A DNA stretch of 64,000 nucleotides from Arthrobacter wenxiniae (GTDB taxonomy: Bacteria > Actinomycetota > Actinomycetes > Actinomycetales > Micrococcaceae). The stretch covers positions 1 to 64,000 of the forward strand of contig NZ_JAAMFM010000005.1 of the NCBI RefSeq assembly GCF_013376105.1. The letters are read 5' to 3'. Within the stretch, counting starts at the first letter, position 1, and each line of letters opens with the position of its first letter. The notes below the pieces were generated by a model. The model was not told where the DNA came from. It saw only the letters and a list, made by a program, of their open reading frames with translations, and made no database searches. The position numbers were made by a program, and so were the translations under genes. This document shows positions 16,650 through 26,990 of the stretch, piece after piece.

Positions 16650-17616
16650 AGTCCACACCGCCGCCGTGCCCGGCGCGGCGCAGGTGCACCACGTCGCCGG
16701 CCCTGACGGTGTGCACGGTCCCGCCCGCATCGCGAAGCTCCAGGTCCCCCTCCGGGCCAAGCCGGACGGCAGTGCCAAAAAGCATGGTGCCGCCGGGCAG
16801 CTCCGCCCGCACCTCCGTGCCGAGCGTGGACATCAGGCCGGACGCCAGGGCGTGCACGGACCCGCCGCCGGCCAGAGGTTGCAGCGCGTCGCCGCCCACG
16901 GCCACAAAGTCGCGGTACAGCGCGGCCAGGCGGCACAGGTAGGCGGGCAGCAGGGTGTTCCGGTCCGCCGCGGCGCCCGTTTCCAGTTCCAGCGACGTGG
17001 CCCGGTCCACGGGCAGCTCCGCGCGTTGCTGGCTGATGTTCACGCCCATCCCGACGACGACGGCGGGATCCGGCCTGCCGCCGTCGTGCGCCGGGGTGCC
17101 TGTGGCGCCCCGGGCGGCCGCCCCGGAGACAGCCGCCCCGGGGGCGGGGGCGGAGGGTGCCACCAGCTGGGCGAGGATGCCGGCCAGCTTGCGGCCATGG
17201 AGCAGGACGTCGTTGGGCCACTTGAGGACAGGCTCGGCGCCGGTTTCCGCGGCCACGGCCTGGCACAGGGCAATCCCGGCCACCACCGAAAGCCAGGCAT
17301 GGCCGGCCGGGGCAAAGGCGGGCGCGCCGGGGTGCGCGGAAGCATCGGTGGGCCGGAAGAGGACGCTGGAGATCATGGCGGCGCCGGCGGGCACCTCCCA
17401 GACACGGTCCAGGCGGCCCTTGCCGGCCACCTGGGAATTGGCGACCAGCACGCTCAGGTCGGGCCAGGCACGGGGGTCCCTTGCCGCTCCGGCGGCCAGG
17501 TCAGCGTTGGTGGAGCCGGTCTCCGCCACGACGTCGACGCGGCGAAAGGGTCCGCGGGGGCGGACCAGCGCAGCAGTGAGCGCACGTTCGTCCAGTGTGG
17601 GGAGAGTGCGGCTCAT
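16642..17616 (-). CDS. birA: Biotin-[acetyl-CoA-carboxylase] ligase
   Basis: A 324-residue ligase that forms biotinyl-AMP and attaches biotin to the carrier-domain lysine of carboxylases. The biotin/ATP loop is GKGRLDRVW (65-73), with Lys where most family members have the first Arg of GRGR; the essential following Arg is kept. KWPNDVLLHGRKLAGIL carries the catalytic Lys. No DNA-binding N-terminal domain is seen, so it is a monofunctional ligase. A Pro/Ala/Gly-rich insertion lies near 155-180. It is divergent from the carboxylase beta gene; its likely substrate is the alpha subunit encoded at 39476-41278. Confidence 0.92.
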   Translation of the reverse strand: MSRTLPTLDERALTAALVRPRGPFRRVDVVAETGSTNADLAAGAARDPRAWPDLSVLVANSQVAGKGRLDRVWEVPAGAAMISSVLFRPTDASAHPGAPAFAPAGHAWLSVVAGIALCQAVAAETGAEPVLKWPNDVLLHGRKLAGILAQLVAPSAPAPGAAVSGAAARGATGTPAHDGGRPDPAVVVGMGVNISQQRAELPVDRATSLELETGAAADRNTLLPAYLCRLAALYRDFVAVGGDALQPLAGGGSVHALASGLMSTLGTEVRAELPGGTMLFGTAVRLGPEGDLELRDAGGTVHTVRAGDVVHLRRAGHGGGVDYA

Positions 17617-17850
17617 GGCAGCAATCTTATCCGGCGCGGGCCGCACGCCGGAGCAGGACGCCGGAGCAACCCGCAGGCGGCGGCGCCCGGCCCGGATGCG
17701 GTGGAGGAACTGCGGTTCGCCGTGGCCGACTTTGTAGGGTCTCCACACAGGCGCGGGCCAAGTCCGTCATTAGACTGTCAGTAGTGTTTGCCCTTTTGTG
17801 CGGTTCCCACTTAAGGGAAGCAAGCTGCCATCTATCGAGCCGGAGTACCT

Positions 17851-19434
17851 ATGAGCCACGACCTTTCGACAACTGCAGGCAAGATTGCCGATTTCCGTGA
17901 CCGGCTGGCCCGGGCCGCGGTGCCTTCCGGCGAGGCGGCCGTCGAAAAGCAGCACGCGAAGGGCAAGCAGACGGCCCGCGAACGCATCGACCTCCTCGTG
18001 GACCCGGACTCCTTTGTGGAATTTGACGCGCTCGCCGTGCACCGCTCCCACGCCTTCGGCATGGAGAAAAAGAAGCCGCTGGGCGACGGCGTGGTCTCCG
18101 GCTACGGCACCGTGGACGGGCGGCTGGTGGCGGTGTACAGCCAGGACTTCAGCGTCTACGGCGGTTCGCTGAGCCAGGTCAATGGCGAAAAGATCGTCAA
18201 GGTCCAGGAGTTCGCGCTGCGCAACGGCTGCCCCGTGGTGGGCATCAACGACGGCGGCGGCGCCCGCATCCAGGAAGGCGTGGCCTCGCTGGCCATGTTC
18301 GCGGACATCTTCCGCAACAACGTCCACGCCTCCGGCGTCGTCCCGCAGATCTCCCTCATCATGGGCCCGTGCGCCGGCGGCGCCGCGTACTCCCCCGCCC
18401 TGACCGACTACGTGGTCATGGTGGACAAGACCTCGCACATGTTCATCACCGGCCCCGACGTCATCAAGACGGTGACGGGCGAGGACGTGGACATGGAAAC
18501 CCTGGGCGGTGCCCGCCAGCACAACACCACCACCGGCACGTCCACCTACCTGGCCACGGACGAGGCCGACGCCATCGAGTTTGTGCGCGAACTGCTGGAC
18601 TTCCTGCCGTCGAACAACCTGGCCGAGGCCCCCGTCACCGAACACGAGCAGGAACCGGAGCCCGACGGCGGCGACCACGCCCTGGACGCGCTCATCCCGG
18701 ACTCCGCCAACCACCCCTACGACATGCGCCGGGTCATCGAGCAGATCATCGACGACGGCCACTTCCTGGAGATGCAGGCCCTGTACGCGCCGAACGTCAT
18801 GATCGGATACGGCCGCGTCGAAGGCCACACGGTGGGCATCGTGGCCAACCAACCCATGCAGTTCGCCGGCACCCTGGACATTGCCGCGTCGGAGAAGGCC
18901 GCCCGCTTTGTGCGCCACTGCGACGCATTTAACATCCCCCTCATCACCCTGGTGGACGTCCCCGGCTTCCTGCCCGGCAAGGACCAGGAATTCCAGGGCA
19001 TCATCCGCCGCGGCGCGAAGCTGCTTTACGCCTATGCCGAGGCCACCGTGCCGAAGCTGACCGTCATCACCCGCAAGGCGTATGGCGGGGCGTACATCGT
19101 CATGGGCTCAAAGAAGCTCGGCGCCGACCTCAACCTGGCCTGGCCCACAGCCCAGATCGGCGTCATGGGCGCCCAGGGCGCCGTCAACATCCTCTACCGC
19201 CGGGACCTCGCCGCGGTGGAGGCCGACGGCGGCGACGTCGAGGCCCGCCGCGCGGAGATCGTCCGCGACTACGAGGAAGAGCTGCTGAACCCGTACCAGG
19301 CCGCCGAGCTCGGCTACATCGACGCCGTCATCGCCCCGTCCGACACCCGCCTCCAGCTCATCAAGGGCCTGCGGGCGCTGCGCGACAAGCGGGCCAGCCT
19401 GCCCGCCAAGAAGCATGGGAACATCCCGCTGTGA
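17851..19434 (+). CDS. pccB: Acyl-CoA carboxylase beta (carboxyltransferase) subunit
   Basis: A 527-residue carboxyltransferase that moves carboxyl from biotin to propionyl- or acetyl-CoA, feeding fatty-acid/mycolate-type synthesis or propionate catabolism. The full N- and C-terminal crotonase-like halves are present: [19 protein letters not shown], the oxyanion-forming [12 protein letters not shown], and [14 protein letters not shown]. Length is normal. The following epsilon-subunit gene overlaps it by 4 bp. It matches AccD5-type subunits. The partner alpha subunit is 20 kb away instead of adjacent. Acyl-CoA preference cannot be fixed by eye. Confidence 0.94.
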   Translation: MSHDLSTTAGKIADFRDRLARAAVPSGEAAVEKQHAKGKQTARERIDLLVDPDSFVEFDALAVHRSHAFGMEKKKPLGDGVVSGYGTVDGRLVAVYSQDFSVYGGSLSQVNGEKIVKVQEFALRNGCPVVGINDGGGARIQEGVASLAMFADIFRNNVHASGVVPQISLIMGPCAGGAAYSPALTDYVVMVDKTSHMFITGPDVIKTVTGEDVDMETLGGARQHNTTTGTSTYLATDEADAIEFVRELLDFLPSNNLAEAPVTEHEQEPEPDGGDHALDALIPDSANHPYDMRRVIEQIIDDGHFLEMQALYAPNVMIGYGRVEGHTVGIVANQPMQFAGTLDIAASEKAARFVRHCDAFNIPLITLVDVPGFLPGKDQEFQGIIRRGAKLLYAYAEATVPKLTVITRKAYGGAYIVMGSKKLGADLNLAWPTAQIGVMGAQGAVNILYRRDLAAVEADGGDVEARRAEIVRDYEEELLNPYQAAELGYIDAVIAPSDTRLQLIKGLRALRDKRASLPAKKHGNIPL

Positions 19435-19679
19435 GCAACGAACCCGAAGTGCCGGCTCAGCCGTCGTCAGTCGAGTCACAGACGGAGCCTTTTCTTTCGG
19501 TGACCCGCGGGAATCCGAGCGCCGAGGAGCTCGCGGCCGTGGCCGCCGTCGTGCTTGCACTGGAGGGAGGCACGGAGGCGGCTCCCAGGCGGCCGGCGGT
19601 CCGGGCGTGGGCGCGGCGCGCGCAGCTGCACCTGCCGCCCCGGCCGGGCGCGGGCGCGTGGCGGCGGTCCGGGCGCTGA
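19431..19679 (+). CDS. accE: Acyl-CoA carboxylase epsilon subunit
   Basis: An 82-residue protein with the core [23 protein letters not shown] typical of the actinobacterial AccE family, followed by a Pro/Arg-rich tail. It stabilises the alpha-beta carboxylase complex. The GTG start at 19431 overlaps the beta-subunit TGA (GTGA). The end lies only 4 bp from the convergent FUSC gene, leaving no room for a separate terminator. Confidence 0.85.
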   Translation: MSNEPEVPAQPSSVESQTEPFLSVTRGNPSAEELAAVAAVVLALEGGTEAAPRRPAVRAWARRAQLHLPPRPGAGAWRRSGR

Positions 19680-19683
19680 GCTG

Positions 19684-21822
19684 CTAGCCGGGCCGGCTCC
19701 GGGCGCCGCGCTCCTTGAGCAGGTGAACCGTGGTGTCGAGCGCGTTGGCGATCCTGTCCGCCGCGTCCAGGACGGCCACCTGCACCGTTTCGGCCTGGAC
19801 CGGGTCGCGCTGCATGGCCTCCCGGAGCGCCAGGTACGACGCACGGAGCGCCACGGCGCCGCGGGGCGGGACGCCCCCGGCCACTGCGGTTTCGCACGCC
19901 TTCAGGGTGGTGGTGCAGTCGGCCATGAAGGGCGCCAGCTGGCGCATGAGCCCCTCCACCGGTTGCTCCCCCGCGCGCAGGGAGAGCCGGGCGGCGTCGA
20001 GAATCATGGCAGCCTGGACCAGCAGGTGGCTTTGGACCAGTACGCCCTCGGCCGTGAACAGGGCGGACTGCCCCGCAACGGGCTCGGCCTGGGTGCGCTC
20101 CAGCGAGGCCTGCGCGTTGGACCGGGCCAGGCGGGCGCGGATCCGGGTGGCGTCGATGCCCTCCTTGTTGCGTTCGGGATCGGTGATGGCCGCCAGGTAG
20201 TGCCGGTACGCGGCCAGCAGCCCGGCAATGCGGGCCGGCAGGTATGTGCGCTCCCAGGCCGGCCACACGACGGTGGCGGCCACGGCCAGGATGCCCGCGA
20301 CCAGCGTGTCCAGCAGACGGGGCAGTGCCACGGCACCGGCCGGGATCCCGGCCAGCTCCAGCAGCGCCACCAGGTACGCCGCGGTCCAGATGCCCATGAA
20401 GAACGCGTTGGGCGCGCCGGAGAGCCGGACGCCAAACACGAACACGGCAATCAGGGCCACGAGCGCGTAGGGGCTGCCGTGGCCCAGCAGGTAGGTGGCG
20501 CCCGTTCCCACGCCCAGCCCCACCAGGGTCCCGGCCAGCCGCGAACTGGTGCGGTGCAGTGTCGCCGCAAAATCGGGGCGCAGGAGCAGCAGCACCATCA
20601 GCGGGATCCAGTAGCCCCTGTCGGAGCCGGGCAGCAGCCGGGCCAGCCAGTCCGTGGCCGTCACCAGCACGGTCAGCCGGACGGCGTGCCTTGCCACGGC
20701 CGAGTCAAGCCGGAGGTTGGCCCGCAGAACGCCCAGCGGCGCCTGGAGGGACATCCGCACTCCTCCCACCCGCCCGGCCCGCTGCTCCACCCGGCCCTCC
20801 ACGGCGCCCGGCGTGACCATGCGGGCACACGCGCGCAACTGGCCCGCCAGCGCCCGGGCGTGCAGGGACGCAAAACGGCCCGTGGGCGAGTCCGGGTGGC
20901 GGGCCATGACGTCGCGGAGCCGGGCGGCCGCCTCCGCCACCGGGGCCAGGGCGGTGTCGTCAAACACCCGGCCCCTGCGCAGGGCGGCGGACACCCCGTC
21001 CAGCGCCAGGCCGGCTTCACGCAGCAGGCGGCGGACGGCGTCGTACTGGTCTTGTGCCGCGGCCCGTTCAAAGCGCTCCAGGCAGTAGCCCAGCGCCATG
21101 ACCTCGAGCCGGATCCGCTCCCCCTCGTCCAGCAGCCCCCGGTAGGAGAGCATGCTGGGTCCGTGCCCGTGGCCGAATCCGGTGATGGTGGCCCGGGCCT
21201 TGTCCAGCAGCACGCCGGCCCCGGGCGCGGTCATTTTCGGGTGCGCGGAGCGGGTGCGGGCGGACAGACCTTCGTAGAGGTCCGCCAGCACGGCCCGTTC
21301 CGGGGCGTGGCGGTGCAGGGGCCATCCGGCCAGGGCCAGCAGGCTTTGCACCAGGCCCGCCGCCGTCACCACGGCCGCTATCTGCAGCGCGGCGGATGGC
21401 GGCAGGGGGAAGCGGTTGAGCACAATGGCCACGGCCGTCGCCGCCGTGCCCACCTGGGCCACGTTGACTCCCAGCGACAGCAACATGCCCGTGGCAAAGG
21501 CAAACACCGCCACCAGCAGCAGGGACAGGGGCACGGAATGCCCGCACAGCACCGAGAGCCCGCCGCCCACCCCGGCCGCCAGGGAGGTCACGCCCATCCG
21601 GGCCAGCCGCAGCCGGTAGCTTCCCGGGCGGTCGGCAAAGGAGGCAAAAAGGGCGCCGACGGCACCGAACACGGCAATCGAGGTATTGCCCAGCGCCACG
21701 CCCAGGACCAGCGGAACCGCGACCCCACACGCGTTGCGCGCCGCAACCACCGGGTCGGACTGGGAGAAATCGAGCCGCAGCGACTTCCTGAACGTCGCTG
21801 CCACTGCCTGGATGCCGGACAC
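19684..21822 (-). CDS. FUSC-family inner-membrane protein (aromatic acid exporter-like)
   Basis: A 712-residue protein with two membrane halves, each with several hydrophobic segments (about 32-180 and 375-500), and soluble helical segments between and after. The second half has the FUSC-type region LLPGSDRGYWIPLMVLLLLR followed by RTSSRLAGTLVGLGVG. FUSC/AaeB proteins export aromatic acids or similar compounds as proton-driven pumps; the substrate here is unknown. It is monocistronic and divergent from the DUF885 gene. Confidence 0.88.
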   Translation of the reverse strand: MSGIQAVAATFRKSLRLDFSQSDPVVAARNACGVAVPLVLGVALGNTSIAVFGAVGALFASFADRPGSYRLRLARMGVTSLAAGVGGGLSVLCGHSVPLSLLLVAVFAFATGMLLSLGVNVAQVGTAATAVAIVLNRFPLPPSAALQIAAVVTAAGLVQSLLALAGWPLHRHAPERAVLADLYEGLSARTRSAHPKMTAPGAGVLLDKARATITGFGHGHGPSMLSYRGLLDEGERIRLEVMALGYCLERFERAAAQDQYDAVRRLLREAGLALDGVSAALRRGRVFDDTALAPVAEAAARLRDVMARHPDSPTGRFASLHARALAGQLRACARMVTPGAVEGRVEQRAGRVGGVRMSLQAPLGVLRANLRLDSAVARHAVRLTVLVTATDWLARLLPGSDRGYWIPLMVLLLLRPDFAATLHRTSSRLAGTLVGLGVGTGATYLLGHGSPYALVALIAVFVFGVRLSGAPNAFFMGIWTAAYLVALLELAGIPAGAVALPRLLDTLVAGILAVAATVVWPAWERTYLPARIAGLLAAYRHYLAAITDPERNKEGIDATRIRARLARSNAQASLERTQAEPVAGQSALFTAEGVLVQSHLLVQAAMILDAARLSLRAGEQPVEGLMRQLAPFMADCTTTLKACETAVAGGVPPRGAVALRASYLALREAMQRDPVQAETVQVAVLDAADRIANALDTTVHLLKERGARSRPG

Positions 21823-21893
21823 GAACCCAGTATGTCAGCCCGGCTTGCGGCTGGAGCGGAAGTCCGCAGGAACCGGGTGTGTAGGCTCGTGGG

Positions 21894-23606
21894 ATGACAC
21901 TTGATCCCGCACGCCTGACCCGACCCGCCAGCGCCATCGACGCCGCTGCCAACGCCTACACGGAGAAGCTGCTGGCCCTCGATCCGGGGTTCGCCACCGA
22001 GCTGGGAATGCCCGGCCACGAGACCGAATACCGTGACTTTTCCCCCGCCGGCCTGGACGCCGCGGCCGACGCCGCCCGCCACGCCCTGGCCGGGCTTGCC
22101 GCCCTGGAGCCGGTGGACAGCGTCGACGCCGTCACCCTGCACGCCATGCGCGAACGGCTGGGACTGACCCTTGAAACCCTCGAAACGGGCTGGCCGCTGG
22201 CGGAGCTGAACAACATTGCCTCCCCCGCGCAGGGCATCCGCGCCACCTTCGACCTCATGCCCACCGCCACCGTCACCGACTGGGAACACATCTCCGGCCG
22301 CCTCGCCAACGTCCCGGCCGCCGTGGACGGCTACATATCCTCGCTGCGCGCCGGCGCCGCGCGCGGCCTGGTGTCCGCGCGCCGCCAGGTGTCCACGGTC
22401 ATCGACCAGTGCGGGCGCCACGCCTCGGCGGAGGGCTTCTTCGCCACCCTCGCCGGCGGGGCCGCGCTCTCCCCCACCGCGGACGACGCCGGCACCTCCC
22501 TCCCGGCCGGTCTCACCGCGGCGCTGGCCGGCAATGCCGACCTGGCCCGGGCCGCCTACGGCACCCTGGTCGCCTTCCTGCGGGAGGAGCTCCTCCCCCA
22601 GGCACCCGAACGGGACGCCGTGGGCCGGGAACGCTACGCACTGGCCTCGCGGGAATTCCTGGGCGCCTCCGTCGACCTTGAGGAAACGTATGCCTGGGGC
22701 GTGGCGGAACTGGACCGGATCATCGCCGAACAGGAGGCCGTGGCCGGGCAGATCCGCCCCGGGGCCACCGTTGCGGAAGCCAAGGCCCTGCTCAATGCCG
22801 ACCCGGCCCGGGCGCTGCACGGTACCGACGCGCTGACCGCCTGGATGCAGAAGACGTCCGACGCCGCGGTGGCCGCGCTCGCCGGGGCCCACTTCGACAT
22901 CCCGGAGATCATGCGGACCCTGGAATGCAGGATTGCGCCCACCCAGGACGGCGGCATCTACTACACGGGACCGTCGGACGACTTCTCCCGGCCGGGCCGC
23001 ATGTGGTGGTCGGTGCCCGAGGGCGAGGACACGTTCACCACCTGGGCGGAGACCACCACCGTCTACCACGAGGGCGTGCCCGGACACCATCTTCAGGTCG
23101 CCACGGCAACCTACCAGAGCGGGCTGCTGAACAACTGGCGGCGCAACGTCTGCTGGGTTTCCGGGCACGGCGAGGGGTGGGCACTGTACGCCGAACGGCT
23201 CATGGACCAGCTGGGGTACCTGGCCGATCCCGGGGACAGGATGGGCATGCTGGACGCGCAGCGCATGCGCGCCGCCCGCGTGGTCTTCGACATTGGCGTG
23301 CACCTGGAACTGGCCATCCCGGCACGGTGGGGCTCCGGCACGTGGACGGCGGAGGCCGGCCTGGAATTCCTGCGGGCGAACCTGGACATCTCCGCCGGGC
23401 AGCTCGACTTCGAATTCCACCGGTACCTGGGCTGGCCGGGGCAGGCGCCGTCATACAAGATCGGCCAGCGACTGTGGGAGGACATCCGAGACGCCCGTGC
23501 CCTGCGGGACGGTTCCGGTTTTTCGCTCCGCGACTTCCACACGCAGGCGCTCAACCTTGGCTCCGTGGGCCTGGACACGCTCAAGGCCGCACTGCTCGAG
23601 TACTAG
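21894..23606 (+). CDS. DUF885-family putative metallopeptidase
   Basis: A 570-residue cytoplasmic protein of the DUF885 family. The metal site is clear: HEGVPGHH at 392-399 with E393 as general base, and SGHGEGWALYAERL downstream with the third ligand and the family signature. Length is normal and no signal peptide is present. The family is annotated as uncharacterised peptidases. The start is the ATG at 21894, 71 bp from the divergent FUSC gene. Confidence 0.9.
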   Translation: MTLDPARLTRPASAIDAAANAYTEKLLALDPGFATELGMPGHETEYRDFSPAGLDAAADAARHALAGLAALEPVDSVDAVTLHAMRERLGLTLETLETGWPLAELNNIASPAQGIRATFDLMPTATVTDWEHISGRLANVPAAVDGYISSLRAGAARGLVSARRQVSTVIDQCGRHASAEGFFATLAGGAALSPTADDAGTSLPAGLTAALAGNADLARAAYGTLVAFLREELLPQAPERDAVGRERYALASREFLGASVDLEETYAWGVAELDRIIAEQEAVAGQIRPGATVAEAKALLNADPARALHGTDALTAWMQKTSDAAVAALAGAHFDIPEIMRTLECRIAPTQDGGIYYTGPSDDFSRPGRMWWSVPEGEDTFTTWAETTTVYHEGVPGHHLQVATATYQSGLLNNWRRNVCWVSGHGEGWALYAERLMDQLGYLADPGDRMGMLDAQRMRAARVVFDIGVHLELAIPARWGSGTWTAEAGLEFLRANLDISAGQLDFEFHRYLGWPGQAPSYKIGQRLWEDIRDARALRDGSGFSLRDFHTQALNLGSVGLDTLKAALLEY

Positions 23607-23924
23607 GCGGCTCGGGTCTTCGGCGTCCGGCCCGCCGTGACCCGGTGGCAGGGACGCCACGAAGCCCATGCGCCGGACCCGCCGTGGCCTTGGCGCCCAG
23701 GGTTCGGCCGCTTCCCTTATGCGGCGGACGGGTGCCGGGAACTCAGACATGCGCCGGGTGGTGCGCCGGCGTCCGCCTCGGGCTCCGAATGGCCTTGGCT
23801 GGACGTCTCCCTGGGGCAAAACTCGCCGCGGGCATGGCGCCGGCGTACCGCTCCGGGGCCGCCGGTTTACGCAAACGCACGACCCAACCTGGGTTCGGCG
23901 CATGCGCCCGCCGCAACCGGGCCT
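23607..23924. other. Intergenic region without a recognisable gene
   Basis: 318 bp between convergent genes. It contains several scattered copies of ATGCGCCGG-like words (near 23668, 23717 and 23749) that give Arg-rich, unlikely protein in every frame. No clear terminator, promoter or gene remnant was identified. Confidence 0.4.
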
Positions 23925-24740
23925 TCAGTCTCGGCGCCCCGGGTTGACGGCGAACGCGGGCACTCCGGCCAGCCGTCCGCCGTCGACCGCCAGGACAGTG
24001 CCGGTGACAAAGCCGGATTGTGCCGAGCACAGCCACACGGCCGCAGCGGCAACGTCCTCCACGCGGCCCACGCGCCCCAGCGGGACGGCGGCGGCCGCCA
24101 TCTCCCGGGCGCGGGGTCCGGCGGCGGCCAGGCGGTCGGTGAGGATGGGGCCGGGAGCGATGGCGTTGACGCGGATGCCGGCGGCGGCGTAGTCGAGCGC
24201 TGCCACGCGGGTCAGGCCACCCACGCCGAACTTGGACGCGACGTAGCCGGCCAGTCCGCCGACCCCCTGTTCGCCGGCAGTCGAGGACATATTGACAATG
24301 GCGCCGCCGTGCGGGTTTTTCGCCATCAGCCGCAGCTGGAATTTGAGGCAGAGGAACACACCACGCAGATCGGTGGCGACGGCGCTGTCAAAGTCGGCCG
24401 CCTCCCAATCCGCGAGCGGGGCCGGTGGCCTGCCGCCGCCGGCAAAGTTGTTGACGGCGGCGTCAAGCCGGCCGTGGCGGCGGGCCACTTCCTCCAGCAA
24501 GCCTTGGACGGAATCCTCTGCCAGAACGTCCACCTGCAGGGCCAGCGCCTGGCCGCCCAATTCCTCGATTTCCGCCACTCTTTGCGCCAACGCCCTCCGG
24601 TCCCGGGCGGCGAGCACCACGGTGGCGCCAGCCCGCGCCATGGCGGCGCCAATGGCGGCGCCGATGCCGCGGCTGGCACCCACCACGAGGGCCACCTTCC
24701 CGGCCAATGGTTCATTCGAAACGCCTGTTGTGGCATTCAT
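23925..24740 (-). CDS. Short-chain dehydrogenase/reductase (SDR)
   Basis: A 271-residue classical SDR. The cofactor motif GASRGIG is at 20-26, with NNFAGG in place of NNAG, NMSS, and the catalytic YVASK with upstream Ser. The C-terminal part (RVGRVEDVAAAAVWLCSAQSGFVTGTVLAVDGG) is typical of the FabG-like / 2,4-dienoyl-CoA reductase group. NAD(P)H-dependent oxidoreduction is expected; the substrate is unknown. The ATG at 24740 overlaps the stop of the upstream membrane-protein gene (ATGA), so the pair is coupled and probably under the divergent MarR regulator. Confidence 0.9.
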   Translation of the reverse strand: MNATTGVSNEPLAGKVALVVGASRGIGAAIGAAMARAGATVVLAARDRRALAQRVAEIEELGGQALALQVDVLAEDSVQGLLEEVARRHGRLDAAVNNFAGGGRPPAPLADWEAADFDSAVATDLRGVFLCLKFQLRLMAKNPHGGAIVNMSSTAGEQGVGGLAGYVASKFGVGGLTRVAALDYAAAGIRVNAIAPGPILTDRLAAAGPRAREMAAAAVPLGRVGRVEDVAAAAVWLCSAQSGFVTGTVLAVDGGRLAGVPAFAVNPGRRD

Positions 24741-25564
24741 GGCCGTACATGCCTTTTGCTCGCCTGTCCGGCGTGGGGCCCGGCCTGGGGTCCGGTGCGG
24801 GGCCCGACGTCGGCGCCGCTGTTGGGGCCGGATCCGGCATTGCGACCGGGGCTGCCCGGCGACCTGGTTGCCGCGGCCCGGTTCACGGGCAGCTGGAAGC
24901 CGACGGCGACGAGCCACAGCATGCCGCCAAACCGGCCGATGGGCAGCAGGAACTGCAGCGGTTCGACGGCCAGGGACAGGAAGCTGAGCTCGGACAAGGC
25001 CGCAATCACCAGTCCCGCCCAGGCCAGCCAGCGGGGGATGAAGCGCAGTACCAGCGACGGGACGGCCAGTCCCGCCACCAACAAGCCCAGCCCGGTGACG
25101 GAACCCACGCCGCCCGTGGCAAAAGCGAGGAACGCCATGGCCTGGGTCAGCACCGCATCCGAGGTGACCTCGGGCCGGCTCAGGAGCCAGGTCAGCAGGC
25201 CGGAGAGCATCAGGAATGTCGCCGCGGCAATGCCGCCGAAGTACCCGATGGCGGGCCCCGGCACCCTGACACCGAGGCGGAGCTGGCGGGCATAGACCGT
25301 GGCGGCGAAGATGCCCAGCGGCACGGCCGAACCGAAGAGCAGCATGCCCTGCAGCCGGACCGAAAGGACACTGTCGCGGTAGGACTGCGCAACGTCGTTG
25401 GCGGGCGCGAACGGGGACATGAACACGCGCCCGCCGGGCAGCAGGAGCGCCAGCACAAGCGACAGGAGGAAAATGCCGAGGCTGACGGCGGCCAGGATCC
25501 CAGGGTGCGGGCCGCCCTGGCGCCTCCGCCCGGCAACCGACCCGATGGTGGGTTCTTCCGACAT
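24737..25564 (-). CDS. DUF4386-like multi-pass membrane protein
   Basis: A 275-residue protein with about six hydrophobic segments (near 25-45, 73-92, 105-128, 148-172, 180-200 and 203-222), with the conserved-looking NDVAQSYRDSVLSVRLQGML after the first. The C-terminal 50 residues are Gly/Pro-rich and end in repeated GP units. It resembles the DUF4386 family, whose function is unknown. It starts 84 bp from the divergent MarR gene, with two GAATGATTC sites between. Confidence 0.75.
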   Translation of the reverse strand: MSEEPTIGSVAGRRRQGGPHPGILAAVSLGIFLLSLVLALLLPGGRVFMSPFAPANDVAQSYRDSVLSVRLQGMLLFGSAVPLGIFAATVYARQLRLGVRVPGPAIGYFGGIAAATFLMLSGLLTWLLSRPEVTSDAVLTQAMAFLAFATGGVGSVTGLGLLVAGLAVPSLVLRFIPRWLAWAGLVIAALSELSFLSLAVEPLQFLLPIGRFGGMLWLVAVGFQLPVNRAAATRSPGSPGRNAGSGPNSGADVGPRTGPQAGPHAGQASKRHVRP

Positions 25565-25599
25565 GGTGAAATCATCCTCCTCAAATCAATGCAATAGTA

Positions 25600-25624
25600 G
25601 AATGATTCATCTAAAGAATGATTC
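25600..25624. promoter_or_regulatory. Paired GAATGATTC palindromes, likely MarR operator
   Basis: Two identical 9-bp odd palindromes GAATGATTC at 25600-25608 and 25616-25624, 16 bp apart, lie in an AT-rich patch between the divergent membrane-protein/SDR operon and the marR gene. That is the usual arrangement for an autoregulated MarR site. Binding is inferred. Confidence 0.55.
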
Positions 25625-25647
25625 TGTCAAGCATGTATCATAAAGGC

Positions 25648-26409
<762 letters not shown>

Positions 26410-26544
26410 TCAGCTGCGGCACCACGGTGAAACGGAACCTGGGCGCGCCCCGCACCGGTCGCGGCGGGAGCCTTTACGTCGGCGGCGGTATGATCTTGCA
26501 CACGGGCCGGCCCGCCGCCGGCCAGCGAGTCGAAAGGCCCTCCC

Positions 26545-26937
26545 TTGATCATCGTGACCACCAACGACATCCCCGGATACAGGATCGACGCGGTCTTTGG
26601 CGAGGTCATGGGGCTGACCGTCCGCGCCCGGCACATCGGCGCCCAGCTGAGCGCCGGGTTCCGGTCCCTGGGCGGCGGCGAGCTGCCGGAAATGACCAAG
26701 GCCCTGTACGAGAGCCGCCTGGAGGTGGTGGCGCGGATGGTCGCCGAGGCCGAGAGCAAGGGCGCCAACGCCATTGTGGCCGCCCGTTTCGACACCTCGG
26801 ACATGGGGCAGAACTGGACCGAGGTCTGCTCCTACGGCACCGCGGTGTTCGCCATCCCGATCCCCGGGGGGCAGCCCGGAGCCACCGGCCAGTCAGCATA
26901 CCTGGCCGCCAATCCGCAGACGCGGCCCGGCCAATGA
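26545..26937 (+). CDS. YbjQ/UPF0145-family protein
   Basis: A 130-residue protein with the YbjQ core: TTNDIPGYRIDAVFGEVMGL, an internal ARHIGAQLSAGFRSLGGGE, a KALYESRLEVVARMVAEAES helix and GANAIVAARFDTSDM. These proteins form pentameric beta-rich rings once called heavy-metal-binding, but their role is not established. A 15-residue C-terminal extension is disordered. It is monocistronic. Confidence 0.88.
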   Translation: MIIVTTNDIPGYRIDAVFGEVMGLTVRARHIGAQLSAGFRSLGGGELPEMTKALYESRLEVVARMVAEAESKGANAIVAARFDTSDMGQNWTEVCSYGTAVFAIPIPGGQPGATGQSAYLAANPQTRPGQ

Positions 26938-26962
26938 CACGCACAACCTTTAATTTGCATGG

Positions 26963-26978
26963 AGTGCAAACTTGCACT
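26963..26978. promoter_or_regulatory. TetR-type operator AGTGCAA-n2-TTGCACT
   Basis: A perfect 7-bp inverted repeat with a 2-bp spacer, ending 12 bp before the GTG start of the tetR gene. A second, overlapping repeat (TTGCA-n5-TGCAA) extends it to the left. It is positioned for autoregulation of the tetR/MMPL unit. Confidence 0.6.
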
Positions 26979-26990
26979 TAGTGTAGGAAC

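Noticed and set aside
19431-21822. Terminator between accE and the convergent FUSC gene
   Set aside because: Only 4 bp separate the stop codons and no hairpin is visible in the gap.
19555-21897. A long plus-strand frame opposite the FUSC gene
   Set aside because: Gln/Gly/Arg-rich with no domain; the FUSC frame has clear membrane segments and motifs.
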